Assembly (NCBI RefSeq): GCF_030160715.1
Contig: NZ_BSOW01000059.1
Span: 1-33,565, forward strand
Length of the DNA: 33,565 nucleotides
From: Bradyrhizobium iriomotense
Lineage (GTDB): Bacteria; Pseudomonadota; Alphaproteobacteria; Rhizobiales; Xanthobacteraceae
Reading direction: 5' to 3'
Under the pieces are notes generated by a model. It saw nothing but the letters and a program-made list of their open reading frames with translations, did no database searches and was not told the origin of the DNA. The position numbers and the translations under genes are program-made. Below are positions 15,429 to 23,173 of the stretch, piece after piece (positions within the stretch are counted from its first letter, which is position 1; every line of letters starts with the position of its first letter).

Positions 15429-15656
15429 ATGAAGAATCCTTCGCCCGGAATGCGCAGGGCACTCCGCCAGGCTCAGCTCTACGGCCACCTGATCGTTCGA
15501 AACGACAGGCTGTATTACCCGGGAGGCAACCAGCCGATTTGCTCCATACAGCTCGCGCGGGAGATGGTCAGGTCCGGGTGGATGACAAAGCAAGACGGCG
15601 AATACCAGATCACGCCTGACGGACAGCTCGCCGCCGAAAGCGAAAGCAGGCATTAG
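15429..15656 (+). CDS. Small hypothetical protein
   Basis: Encodes 75 soluble residues starting MKNPSPGMRRALRQAQ. The middle contains NDRLYYPGG and the end EYQITPDGQLAAESE, which looks like a winged-helix fragment with a beta hairpin (LTPxG-type ending). GAGG eight bases upstream supports the ATG. Composition and third-base G/C bias look coding. No signal peptide or cysteine is present. It stands alone and converges with the GntR gene. The function is unknown. Confidence 0.6.
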   Translation: MKNPSPGMRRALRQAQLYGHLIVRNDRLYYPGGNQPICSIQLAREMVRSGWMTKQDGEYQITPDGQLAAESESRH

Positions 15657-15708
15657 AGCGGGTCGCAGGCCCGGCCGCGAAGTTTCGTAGGCGCCCGATC
15701 CGCGCTCC

Positions 15709-16428
15709 TCACGCCCCCAACACGTCGGAAAGCCGCGGCTCGTCGGCAGCCGGCTCTTTCAGAAACAGCTCGGCCTCGATCTCAGTGAGATGTGAGAGCA
15801 TCAGCTCGCGCGCCTGCGACTTGTCCTTCCTGCGGATCGCGGTGACGATCTCGGCGTGATGGCTGGTGCCGCAGGCGGGCGTGTCATGGCGGCGATAGAG
15901 CAGGATGATCAGCGAGGAGCGCGCGATCAGCTCCTTGAGAAAGCCGGCATAGATGCTGTGGCCGGACATCTCGGCGACCAGCCGGTGAAACTCGCCGGAC
16001 AGCCGGATCGAGGTCCTGGCGTCGCCGCGGCTTTCCGCCGCATGCTCCTCGGCGAGATGTTGTTGCAAGCGCTCAAGCCAATCCGGCGACACTGCGTCGA
16101 TGGCGTGATCGACGATCGACGGCTCGATCAACCGGCGCGCCTCGAACACCTCGCGTGCATCGGCCGGCGTCGGCCGCGCCACGAAGGCGCCGCGGTTCTT
16201 CTCGATGCTGACGATCCCCTCATGCGCGAGCTGGTGCAGCGCGGTGCGGACCAAGGTGCGGCTCGCGCCGTAGATCTCACCGATCTCGTCCTCGCCGAGC
16301 TTTGTGCCCGGCAGCAGCCGATGCTCGAGGATCGCCGTCGTCACACCCTCCCGGATACGGCTGACGCGGTCACTGCCATTGTCGGCTGCGAGCGATGTGT
16401 CAGACTTCGGTTGAGCTTTGGCGGCCAT
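15709..16428 (-). CDS. GntR-family (FCD) transcriptional regulator
   Basis: Encodes 239 residues. A GntR winged helix-turn-helix covers about 22-90 (REGVTTAILEHRLLPGTKLGEDEIGEIYGASRTLVRTALHQLAHEGIVSI...). An all-helical FCD effector domain follows (about 105-225), with histidines in EFHRL and HHAEI at the usual metal/ligand-binding positions. It is divergent from the ABC importer and hydantoin racemase operon, 287 bp away, so it most likely represses or tunes that operon in response to the imported compound or a breakdown product. An imperfect palindrome in the intergenic region is a candidate operator. No strong ribosome binding site is visible. Confidence 0.9.
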   Translation of the reverse strand: MAAKAQPKSDTSLAADNGSDRVSRIREGVTTAILEHRLLPGTKLGEDEIGEIYGASRTLVRTALHQLAHEGIVSIEKNRGAFVARPTPADAREVFEARRLIEPSIVDHAIDAVSPDWLERLQQHLAEEHAAESRGDARTSIRLSGEFHRLVAEMSGHSIYAGFLKELIARSSLIILLYRRHDTPACGTSHHAEIVTAIRRKDKSQARELMLSHLTEIEAELFLKEPAADEPRLSDVLGA

Positions 16429-16545
16429 AGACTTTGGCTTGTTGATGTGGGCTCGTCGATTTGGAGCTCGATCGTCAAATCAGGCGTCAAAGGTTAGTCG
16501 ACCAGCCGTATCCAATGACAGGCGAAACTTTATACAATCCCTGAC

Positions 16546-16563
16546 CATTTTGTGTGCATAATG
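16546..16563. promoter_or_regulatory. Candidate GntR operator
   Basis: CATTTTGTGTGCATAATG is an imperfect palindrome (outer CATT/AATG arms and inner TG/CA) in the intergenic region, about 100 bp upstream of the sigma-54 promoter and 118 bp from the GntR start. The site is assigned by symmetry and place only. Confidence 0.35.
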
Positions 16564-16661
16564 CTGCATGGCGGCCATCGCCGCGCTGCCCGGATTTGCC
16601 GTCTCCGGGCTAACGATCTGACATTGCTGCGCAGTTCCGAAAAAATGCCGCGGACTTCCGC

Positions 16662-16678
16662 TTGGCACGGGCCTTGCC
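16662..16678 (+). promoter_or_regulatory. Sigma-54 (RpoN) promoter of the ABC importer operon
   Basis: TTGGCACGGGCCTTGCC matches the -24/-12 consensus TGGCAC-N5-TTGC in every base, with the required ten bases between the GG (16664-16665) and GC (16676-16677). Transcription would start near 16689, leaving a 27-base leader that contains the CTGGGAG ribosome binding site before ATG 16716. A sigma-54 promoter needs an AAA+ activator such as NtrC. No canonical NtrC site is evident upstream. Confidence 0.75.
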
Positions 16679-16715
16679 GAGGGAAGCGGTAAATCGTCCT
16701 TTCCCTGGGAGCCCC

Positions 16716-17702
16716 ATGGCCCTTCCCGCCGCCCTTGAACTGGTCTCGGTCACCAAGCGCTATGACACGACGCTGGCGGTCGATAGCGTCAACCTCAAGA
16801 TTCCGGCCGGCACCTATTGCTGCCTGCTCGGTCCCTCCGGCTGCGGCAAGACCTCGACGCTGCGCATGATCGCCGGCCACGAGGCGGTCAGCGAGGGCGA
16901 CATCATCCTCGGTCCCCACAACGTCACCGGCCTGCCGCCGGCCAAGCGCGGCACGGCCATGATGTTCCAGTCCTACGCGCTGTTTCCGCACCTCACCGTG
17001 CTCGACAACGTCGCCTTCGCGCTGAAGATGCGCGGCATCGATCGCGCGACGCGCCACAAGCGCGCGGGCGAGCTGCTCGAGCTGGTGGCGATGACGCCCT
17101 ATGCCGCGCGCCTGCCGGCGCAGCTCTCCGGCGGCCAGCAGCAGCGCGTGGCGCTGGCCCGTGCCCTGATCACCGAGCCGCAGATCCTGCTGCTCGACGA
17201 GCCGCTCTCCGCGCTCGACCCGTTCCTGCGCGTCAGGATGCGCGGCGAGTTGAAGCGGCTGCAGCGCGAGCTCGGCATCAGCTTCATCCAGGTCACGCAC
17301 GGCCAGGAGGAGGCGATGGCGCTCGCCGACCATATCGTGGTGATGAATCACGGCAAGATCGAGCAGCAGGGCTCGGCCCGCGACATCTTCCACCATCCGC
17401 GCACCGAGTTCGTCGCGCGCTTCATCGGCGGACACAACGTGCTCTCCGACGCCGGCCAGACGATCGCGGTGCGCGCCGATCAGCTCGGCATCAAGCCGCT
17501 CGCGGACGGCGCCTTCGGCGCGCCGGCACTTTTGACCGAGACCGAGTACCAGGGCTCCTACGTCGCCGTCTCGCTCACGCTCGACGACGGCACCACCCTG
17601 TTCTCCCATGTTCCCGAGGCCACCTTCGACGCCCACCCCTTCCGTCCGGGTGATCGCGTGCTGGCCACCTGGGATCCCGCCAAGGCGCAGCGTCTGCAAT
17701 AG
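16716..17702 (+). CDS. ABC transporter ATP-binding protein (PotA-like)
   Basis: Encodes 328 residues. The nucleotide-binding domain has Walker A GPSGCGKT (39-46), a Q-loop in MMFQSYALFPH, the signature LSGGQQQRVALARAL, Walker B LLLDEP and the H-loop VTHG. A C-terminal TOBE-type domain (about 235-328) completes the form usual for spermidine/putrescine and thiamine/iron-type importers. It drives import with ATP at the cytoplasmic face. CTGGGAG supports ATG 16716 over the longer frame from 16662. First gene of the operon, followed by its binding protein after 44 bases. Confidence 0.93.
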   Translation: MALPAALELVSVTKRYDTTLAVDSVNLKIPAGTYCCLLGPSGCGKTSTLRMIAGHEAVSEGDIILGPHNVTGLPPAKRGTAMMFQSYALFPHLTVLDNVAFALKMRGIDRATRHKRAGELLELVAMTPYAARLPAQLSGGQQQRVALARALITEPQILLLDEPLSALDPFLRVRMRGELKRLQRELGISFIQVTHGQEEAMALADHIVVMNHGKIEQQGSARDIFHHPRTEFVARFIGGHNVLSDAGQTIAVRADQLGIKPLADGAFGAPALLTETEYQGSYVAVSLTLDDGTTLFSHVPEATFDAHPFRPGDRVLATWDPAKAQRLQ

Positions 17703-17746
17703 CGCCATCCAGTCCGGAAAATGCGCAACACAGAGGAGTGACTGAT

Positions 17747-19036
17747 ATGACAGAGACGACGAGGAAGACCGGCGTCAGCCGCCGCACATTGTTGAAGGGG
17801 ACCGCGGGCCTCGCAGGTTTCGCCGCCGGCTCCGGCGCCATCACCGGCTTCCCCTACGTGATGTCGGCCGAGCCGAAGGTGCTGCGCTATCTCGGCACCG
17901 CCGTGAACGAGGGCGATGACATCTCGAAACAGTGCCTGAAGGACACCGGCATCAAGATCGAATACATCACCGCGACGACCGACGACGTCACCAAGCGCGT
18001 GATGACCCAGCCGAACTCCTTCGACGTGCTGGACACCGAATATTTCTCGCTGAAGAAGCTCGTGCCCTCCGGCAACATCCTTGCCCTCGACGCCAAGAAG
18101 ATCAAGGAATTCGACAACATCACGCCCGTCTTCACCAAGGGCGAGACGCCCGGCGGCAAGAAGATCGGCAATCAGGGCACCGCGCCCTGGAAGGTGCTCT
18201 ATCTCGAAGGCAAGGACTCCAAGACCTTCTCCAAGTCGGCGACCGAGTTCGTGACGCTGATTCCGACCGTCTACAACGCCGATACGCTCGGCATCCGTCC
18301 GGACCTGATCAAGCGGCCGATCAGCTCGTGGGCCGAGCTGCTCAATCCCGAGTTCAAGGGCAAGGCCTCGATCCTCAACATCCCCTCGATCGGCATCATG
18401 GATGCCGCGATGGTCGTGGAAGCCACCGGCAAGTACAAATATGCCGACAAGGGCAACATGACCAAGGAAGAGATCGATCTCACCATGAAGGTGATGACCG
18501 AAGCCAAGAAGGCTGGTCAGTTCCGCGCCTTCTGGAAGGACTTCAACGAGAGCGTCAACCTGATGGCCTCGGGCGAAACCGTCATCCAGTCGATGTGGTC
18601 GCCGGCCGTCACCAAGGTGCGCTCGATGGGCATCGCCTGCACCTTCCAGCCGTTGAAGGAAGGCTACCGCTCCTGGGCCTCGGGCTTCTGCGTCTCCAAG
18701 GGCGTGTCGGGTGCGAAGCTCGATTGGGCCTACGAGTTCGTCAACTGGTTCCTGTCCGGCTACGCCGGCGCGTACCTCAACCGCCAGGGCTACTACTCGG
18801 CGGTGCTCTCGACCGCGAAAGCGCACATGGAGCCCTACGAGTGGGCCTACTGGATGGAAGGCAAGCCCGCCGAGAAGGACATCAAGGCGCCCGACGGCTC
18901 GCTGCTCGAGAAGGCCGGTGCCGTGCGCGACGGCGGCTCGTACGAGGACCGCATGGGCGGGGTCGCCTGCTGGAACGCGGTCATGGACGAGAACGACTAC
19001 ATGGTCCGTAAGTGGAACGAGTTCATCGCAGCGTGA
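17747..19036 (+). CDS. ABC transporter substrate-binding protein (PotD-like, Tat-exported)
   Basis: Encodes 429 residues. The N-terminus carries a twin-arginine motif, SRRTLLKG, followed by an alanine/glycine-rich hydrophobic stretch and cleavage near residue 40, so it is exported folded by the Tat pathway. The rest is a type-1/2 extracellular solute-binding domain like PotD, with V-L-D-T-E-Y-F-S-L near 95 and W-A-S-G-F-C-V-S near 310. It captures the substrate in the periplasm. GAGGAG at 17733 supports ATG 17747. Its stop overlaps the start of the first permease gene (TGATG). The ligand is not evident from sequence. The linked hydantoin racemase suggests a hydantoin, amide or amine. Confidence 0.9.
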   Translation: MTETTRKTGVSRRTLLKGTAGLAGFAAGSGAITGFPYVMSAEPKVLRYLGTAVNEGDDISKQCLKDTGIKIEYITATTDDVTKRVMTQPNSFDVLDTEYFSLKKLVPSGNILALDAKKIKEFDNITPVFTKGETPGGKKIGNQGTAPWKVLYLEGKDSKTFSKSATEFVTLIPTVYNADTLGIRPDLIKRPISSWAELLNPEFKGKASILNIPSIGIMDAAMVVEATGKYKYADKGNMTKEEIDLTMKVMTEAKKAGQFRAFWKDFNESVNLMASGETVIQSMWSPAVTKVRSMGIACTFQPLKEGYRSWASGFCVSKGVSGAKLDWAYEFVNWFLSGYAGAYLNRQGYYSAVLSTAKAHMEPYEWAYWMEGKPAEKDIKAPDGSLLEKAGAVRDGGSYEDRMGGVACWNAVMDENDYMVRKWNEFIAA

Positions 19037-19992
19037 TGGACACGTCCGACGAGACGCTGCAACAGGCATCCCCGGGCCTCGCCCGGGGATCGGGACAGAC
19101 GCGCCAGAAAGCGGCGCGTCTGTCGCCCTCCTTCATCTCCTGGCTCCAGGCCGGGCCGATGATGCTCGTCTTCCTCGCCTTCTTCCTGATCCCGCTGGTG
19201 TTCGTCGTCATCGTCTCCTTCTGGGACTACAACGAATACCAGTTGCTGCCGGCCTTCTCCGGGCGCGGCTATACCGACACGTTCGAAGGCTGCATCGCGC
19301 AGCTCCCCGAACTCTGCACGATCGGCAAGACCTATGTGAAGACGCTCAAGCTGTGCTTCATGGTCTGGGCGATCACGCTGTTCATCGGCTTCTGGGTCGC
19401 CTACTTCCTGGCCTTCCACATCAAGTCCAAGACCTGGCAGATGGGCCTGTCGCTGCTCTGCACGATCCCGTTCTGGACCTCGAACGTGATCCGCATGATC
19501 GCCTGGATTCCGCTGCTCGGCCGCAACGGCCTCGTCAATTCCGGGCTGCTCAAGGTGGGCGTGATCGACCAGCCGGTCGAATGGCTTCTTTATTCCGAAT
19601 TCTCCGTGGTGCTGGCGCTCGTGCACCTCTTCACCTTCTTCATGGTGGTGCCGATCTTCAATTCGATGGTGCGCATCGACAAGTCGCTGATCGAGGCGGC
19701 CTATGACGCCGGCGCCACCGGCTTCCAGACCCTCGTCAACGTCATCATCCCCCTTGCCAAGCCCGGCATCGTGATCGGCTCGATCTTCGTCATCACCATC
19801 GTGATGGGCGACTTCATCACCATCGGCGTGATGGGCGGCCAGCAGATCGCCGCCGCCGGCAAGATCATCGAGACCCGACTCAACGCGCTGCAATTCCCCG
19901 CGGCTGCGGCAAACGCCGTGATCCTGCTCGCCATCACCTTCCTGATCATCACCATGATGTCGCGCATCGTCGACATCAGGAAGGAGCTGTGA
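19036..19992 (+). CDS. ABC transporter permease (PotB-like)
   Basis: Encodes 318 residues with about six membrane segments and the EAA loop EAAYDAGATGFQTLVNVIIPLAKPG (near 225-250) that docks the ATPase. A charged segment between the first two segments (GRGYTDTFEGCIAQLPELC) is periplasmic and carries two cysteines that may form a disulfide. The start ATG overlaps the preceding stop. Residues about 10-32, before the first membrane segment, are encoded by two perfect hairpin-forming repeats and look like a low-conservation cytoplasmic tail. Works with the PotC-like permease encoded next. Confidence 0.92.
   Translation: MDTSDETLQQASPGLARGSGQTRQKAARLSPSFISWLQAGPMMLVFLAFFLIPLVFVVIVSFWDYNEYQLLPAFSGRGYTDTFEGCIAQLPELCTIGKTYVKTLKLCFMVWAITLFIGFWVAYFLAFHIKSKTWQMGLSLLCTIPFWTSNVIRMIAWIPLLGRNGLVNSGLLKVGVIDQPVEWLLYSEFSVVLALVHLFTFFMVVPIFNSMVRIDKSLIEAAYDAGATGFQTLVNVIIPLAKPGIVIGSIFVITIVMGDFITIGVMGGQQIAAAGKIIETRLNALQFPAAAANAVILLAITFLIITMMSRIVDIRKEL
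19068..19124 (+). repeat. Two perfect stem-loops inside the start of the first permease gene
   Basis: Hairpin 1 has arms ATCCCCGGGC (19068-19077) and GCCCGGGGAT (19081-19090) with a 3-base loop. Hairpin 2 has arms GACAGACGCGCC (19094-19105) and GGCGCGTCTGTC (19113-19124) with a 7-base loop. Both are perfect, adjacent, and begin 32 bases after the binding-protein stop, within the permease reading frame. No T-tract follows. The position is that of the mRNA-stabilising repeats known between malE and malF in E. coli. Confidence 0.65.
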
Positions 19993-20870
19993 TGCGTGAG
20001 GGACGCCCGCGCAGCTTCTACGTGCTCGCCGTCTTCTTCGCGGCCTACGTGCTGTTTCTCTACGGCCCGATGATCGCGATCTACATCCTGTCGTTCCAGG
20101 GGCCGCAGGGCGGCCTCACCTTCCCGATGAACGGGATGTCGACCTACTGGCTGTCGAAGCTGTTCCAGGGCACCGGCATCGTCGATCTGGGTGCCGCCTT
20201 CCGCCGCTCGCTCCTACTCGGCCTCGTCGTGATGGCGGTCACCGTCGTGCTGTCGGTCGCCGCCGGCATGGCCTTCCGCCGCAAGTTCAAGGCGCAGAGC
20301 ATCCTGTTCTATTCGGCGATCGCGAGCCTCATTGTCCCCTCCATCATCACCTCGCTCGGCATCTCCCTGGAATTCCGCATCATCGACGATCTCATCAAGG
20401 CGCACTGGAACGAGAATTTCGAGACCTCGATGGGCCTGCTCACCTCGGGCCTGGGTGCGCATCTGACCTGGACGCTGCCGTTCGGCCTGCTCATCATGTT
20501 CGCGATCTTCAACCGCTTCGATCCCAGGCTCGAGGAAGCCGCGCGCGATCTCGGCGCGACGCCCTGGCAGACCTTCCGTCACGTCGTGCTGCCGATCATC
20601 CTGCCCTCGGTGATCGGCATCGGGCTGTTTGGCTTCACGCTGTCCTGGGACGAGCTTGCCCGCTCCAGCCAGGCGATCGGGTCGGTGAACACGCTGCCGC
20701 TGGATCTCCAGGGCCTCACCACCACGGTGACCAAGCCCGACATCTATGCGCTCGGCACCATCATCTCCGCGGTCTCCTTCGCGGTGATCACGCTGGCGCT
20801 CGGCACCATCCACATGCTGAACAAGCGGCAGGCCGCAAAGGGGTCCGACGCCGGCAAGGGACTGGTGTGA
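19992..20870 (+). CDS. ABC transporter permease (PotC-like)
   Basis: Encodes 292 residues with about six membrane segments and the EAA motif EEAARDLGATPWQTFRHVVLPIILPS (about 180-205). This is the second permease half. AAGGAG near 19981 and the TGATG overlap with the previous gene give the ATG at 19992. The first segment (LAVFFAAYVLFLYGPMIAIYILSF) is followed by a long periplasmic loop (MNGMSTYWLSKLFQGTGIVDLGAAF). It is followed four bases later by the hydantoin racemase gene, so the five genes 16716-21606 form one operon. Confidence 0.92.
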   Translation: MREGRPRSFYVLAVFFAAYVLFLYGPMIAIYILSFQGPQGGLTFPMNGMSTYWLSKLFQGTGIVDLGAAFRRSLLLGLVVMAVTVVLSVAAGMAFRRKFKAQSILFYSAIASLIVPSIITSLGISLEFRIIDDLIKAHWNENFETSMGLLTSGLGAHLTWTLPFGLLIMFAIFNRFDPRLEEAARDLGATPWQTFRHVVLPIILPSVIGIGLFGFTLSWDELARSSQAIGSVNTLPLDLQGLTTTVTKPDIYALGTIISAVSFAVITLALGTIHMLNKRQAAKGSDAGKGLV

Positions 20871-20874
20871 CCTG

Positions 20875-21606
20875 ATGCGGCTTCACATCGTCAATCCCAA
20901 CACCACGGCCGCGATGACGGCGAAGATCGCCGCGGCGGCCCGCGCCGTCGCCTTGCCGGACACATCGATCGATGCCCGCCAGCCCACGATGGGGCCGGTC
21001 TCGATCGAAGGCTTTTATGACGAGGCCTTCGCGGTGCCCGGCCTGCTCGGCTGCATCCGCGACGCCGACCGTGATGGCGCGGACGCCCACATCATCGCCT
21101 GTTTCGACGACACCGGCCTGGATGCGGCGCGTGCGATCGCAAAGGCACCGGTGATCGGCATCGGCGAAGCCGCCTTCCACGTGGCCAGCCTGATTGCGAC
21201 GCGCTTCTCCGTGGTGACGACGCTGGGTGTCTCCATCGTGCCGCTCGAGCATAATTTGCGGAAATATGGCCTCGCCGAGCGCTGCGCCCGCGTTCGCGCC
21301 GCCGAGGTCCCCGTGCTCGCGCTGGAAGAGCGCAATGCCGATGCCCTCGGCAAGATCTCCAGCGAGATCACGGCCGCGATCCGCGAGGACCGCACTGAGG
21401 CCATCGTGCTCGGCTGCGCCGGCATGGCCGACTTCGCCGGCGAGCTCGCGAGCAAGCATGGCCTCCCCGTCGTCGACGGCGTTGCCGCCGCCGTCCCGCT
21501 CGCCGAAGCGCTGGTGCGACTCGGGCTGAGAACATCGCGGCTGGGGCCCTATGCGGCCCCGCGGGCGAAGACGTATTCCGGACCGATGGGCGGCTTTCAA
21601 CCCTGA
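20875..21606 (+). CDS. Hydantoin racemase (Asp/Glu racemase superfamily)
   Basis: Encodes 243 residues. Members interconvert D- and L-5-monosubstituted hydantoins with two catalytic cysteines. Here Cys76 in IIACFDDTG and Cys181 in VLGCAGMAD sit at the same numbers reported for characterised rhizobial hydantoin racemases, and the opening IVNPNTTAAMT is typical of the family. The cytoplasmic enzyme would feed a hydantoinase/carbamoylase pathway, but neither gene is in the window. Last gene of the sigma-54 ABC operon, starting four bases after the permease stop. An amino-acid or allantoin racemase is the main alternative. Confidence 0.85.
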   Translation: MRLHIVNPNTTAAMTAKIAAAARAVALPDTSIDARQPTMGPVSIEGFYDEAFAVPGLLGCIRDADRDGADAHIIACFDDTGLDAARAIAKAPVIGIGEAAFHVASLIATRFSVVTTLGVSIVPLEHNLRKYGLAERCARVRAAEVPVLALEERNADALGKISSEITAAIREDRTEAIVLGCAGMADFAGELASKHGLPVVDGVAAAVPLAEALVRLGLRTSRLGPYAAPRAKTYSGPMGGFQP

Positions 21607-21613
21607 ATCCCAG

Positions 21614-21652
21614 GGCCCAAATGGCCTTCTTGGGCCGCAATGGTCCTTTTTT
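21614..21652 (+). terminator. Possible terminator of the ABC operon
   Basis: GGCCCAA (21614-21620) and TTGGGCC (21630-21636) form a 7-bp stem, and six T follow ten bases further on. The gap between stem and T-tract is longer than in a standard terminator, so the call is tentative. It lies 7 bases after the racemase stop. Confidence 0.4.
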
Positions 21653-21770
21653 CCGCCCTTAGCCTCTTTTTGGTCCCATTTCCTGCCGAAATGTAACGTT
21701 TTCGGGACGCCCCGGCGGCCGTTGCCGCTGGTCTTCGCCACTTCAGTTCATTTTTTGGGCTTTGTCAGCG

Positions 21771-22268
21771 ATGATCGATCTCGCGACCAACGATACGCGA
21801 ACCAGCGCCTTCACCCGTCTCGGCAGCCAGCCGATCGCGCTCACGGCTGCGACCCTGCTCCTGCTCGTCACCGGCGTCACCTCGATCGCGATCTGGCGCG
21901 TCTACACCGGCGCCACGCCGGAGGCGGACCGGACGGTGGTGTCCCGGCAGCTCCAGGCCCGCGCGGCGCAGGCCTCCGAGCAGCTCGTCGAAAAGACCAA
22001 GGGGCTGGAAGCCACCCAGCAGGAATCCATCGATCAGCTCCAGATGGTGCAGGACCAGCTTTTGACGGTCAAACGCCTGCTCGCCTCGCAGCAGGCCGAC
22101 ACCAAGCGCCTGTCGGAACAGGTTGCGACCCTGACCGAATCCATCGACGGGCTCAAACAGTCCTACGCCAGCGCACAGGCCGCGGAAACCGAGACGCCCT
22201 CGGTTACCCGGCGCAAACCCGCGCGCCGCCATGCCAGCCTGCGCAAGCGGAGCAGATCGCGAAGCTGA
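21771..22268 (+). CDS. Membrane-anchored coiled-coil protein of unknown function
   Basis: Encodes 165 residues. After about 22 polar residues comes one membrane segment (IALTAATLLLLVTGVTSIAIW), then a long glutamine-rich helix with heptad-like spacing (about 55-135, for example RQLQARAAQASEQLVEKTKGLEATQQESIDQLQ) that should form a coiled coil, and a basic tail rich in Arg/Lys/Ser. The start of translation is taken as ATG 21771; no clear ribosome binding site is seen and an in-frame TTG lies at 21762. No family is recognised. The topology (short cytoplasmic end, one span, coiled coil) suggests an envelope scaffold, but this is inference. Confidence 0.75.
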   Translation: MIDLATNDTRTSAFTRLGSQPIALTAATLLLLVTGVTSIAIWRVYTGATPEADRTVVSRQLQARAAQASEQLVEKTKGLEATQQESIDQLQMVQDQLLTVKRLLASQQADTKRLSEQVATLTESIDGLKQSYASAQAAETETPSVTRRKPARRHASLRKRSRSRS

Positions 22269-22406
22269 TCCGGACGGCGGCGATTCGTTCCCGCCTTATG
22301 CGCCATTATTTTGCGGCGTGTGAACTGGATCACATTTCCCCGTGTGATTCCGGGTCATCCTGCCCGCTACCGGATGGCGTGAGCCAATTTCAATATCCGG
22401 GGCTGG

Positions 22407-22448
22407 CAAGGTCGTTGGCGGTATACTGCGTCAACGGCCTTGTTTTTT
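22407..22448 (+). terminator. Possible terminator after the coiled-coil gene
   Basis: CAAGGTCGTT (22407-22416) and AACGGCCTTG (22433-22442) pair with a single G-U wobble, followed directly by six T. It lies 139 bases after the 22268 stop and 45 bases before the end of the convergent gene at 22493. Confidence 0.45.
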
Positions 22449-22492
22449 GCGGCTACTTTTCAACCACTTAAGGGATCGGCCGTCCTGCCGGC

Positions 22493-22849
22493 TCAGCAGC
22501 CGCGACAGATGCTTTTCACCGTCTTGTCGATTTGCTTGTTCTCCGCATCGACCGCCTGGTCGACCGACCTGTCTCCACCGGATCCCATGCCGACGGTCCC
22601 GCCGGAAGATTGTGCGGTGCCCAGGCTGTTCGTCCCGGGCGGCGGAGCCATCCCGCTCGGCGACCCGGCGCCAGCCGTACCGGTCGTCACGGAGCCACTC
22701 CCCGTCGCGCCGGACGTCGCGCTGCCGCTGCTTCCGCCCGTGCCACCGCCACTGCTTTGTGCGAGCGACGTCGTCGGCATCGCAAGGACGGCAAGGCCAA
22801 GGATCGATGCAGCTATCGATGCCGAAACTGTTGCAGGCAATCTGACCAT
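22493..22849 (-). CDS. Secreted Ser/Gly-rich protein
   Basis: Encodes 118 residues. The start MVRLPATVSASIAASILGLAVLAMPTTSLAQ is a signal peptide with cleavage after ALA/LAQ near residue 30. The mature part is a low-complexity run of Ser, Gly, Thr and Ala (SSGGGTGGSSGSATSGATGSG...), followed by GMGSGGDRSVDQAVDAENKQIDKTVKSICRGC, with two cysteines at the very end. ATG 22849 is chosen because GGGAGAG lies upstream and the signal peptide begins there; the longer frame to 22918 adds a non-signal extension. The last cysteines may form a disulfide or bind heme/metal. Function unknown. Codons strongly favour G/C in third position, as expected for a real gene. Confidence 0.7.
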   Translation of the reverse strand: MVRLPATVSASIAASILGLAVLAMPTTSLAQSSGGGTGGSSGSATSGATGSGSVTTGTAGAGSPSGMAPPPGTNSLGTAQSSGGTVGMGSGGDRSVDQAVDAENKQIDKTVKSICRGC

Positions 22850-22945
22850 CGGAGACTCTCCCTTTCGAGCACCAACGATGGGCGCACAGGCACGTTCCGG
22901 AACAATTCCGTTACGCATGATTTGACGAGGGAGGCAGCGACGATC

Positions 22946-23158
22946 ATGCGCAAGCTGATCGCATTCGACGAGGATACGTTCGGCAAGCTCAAGCAGCTCG
23001 CACGCGATCGCATGGAGACCCTTCAGGATCTGGCGGACGAGGCTTTTTCAGATCTCCTGGAAAAGCACGGCATACCGGCCGACCTGAAGGACGCGCTGCG
23101 CAAGAGCGCCAAGCGTGAAGCGGAGCCTTCACCCAGGCGCCGCAAGTCGACGCAATGA
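22946..23158 (+). CDS. Small ribbon-helix-helix-like protein
   Basis: Encodes 70 residues. The opening KLIAFDEDTFGKLKQLARDRMETLQDLADEAFSDLLEKHG follows the strand-helix-helix pattern of ribbon-helix-helix DNA-binding proteins, with a basic C-terminal tail (KREAEPSPRRRK). Such small proteins act as repressors or as antitoxins. No toxin gene is adjacent: the neighbours are a secreted Ser/Gly-rich gene (divergent) and a carbonic anhydrase-like gene (convergent). GGGAGG at 22930 supports ATG 22946. Confidence 0.65.
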   Translation: MRKLIAFDEDTFGKLKQLARDRMETLQDLADEAFSDLLEKHGIPADLKDALRKSAKREAEPSPRRRKSTQ

Positions 23159-23173
23159 GCCTTGCCGCCGCCG

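Noticed and set aside
16546..16580. TGCATAATGCTGCA as an NtrC site for the sigma-54 promoter
   Set aside because: The TGCA halves are six bases apart, whereas NtrC sites have nine between them. I kept only the wider palindrome as a possible GntR operator.
17558..19069. A 503-codon minus-strand open frame across the ABC operon
   Set aside because: The plus strand here encodes an ATPase end and a binding protein with clear motifs. The minus frame is a G+C-rich shadow.
22440..22925. A plus-strand frame over the Ser/Gly-rich secreted gene
   Set aside because: The minus frame has a signal peptide and a ribosome binding site. The plus frame starts inside a terminator T-tract and is proline-rich shadow sequence.
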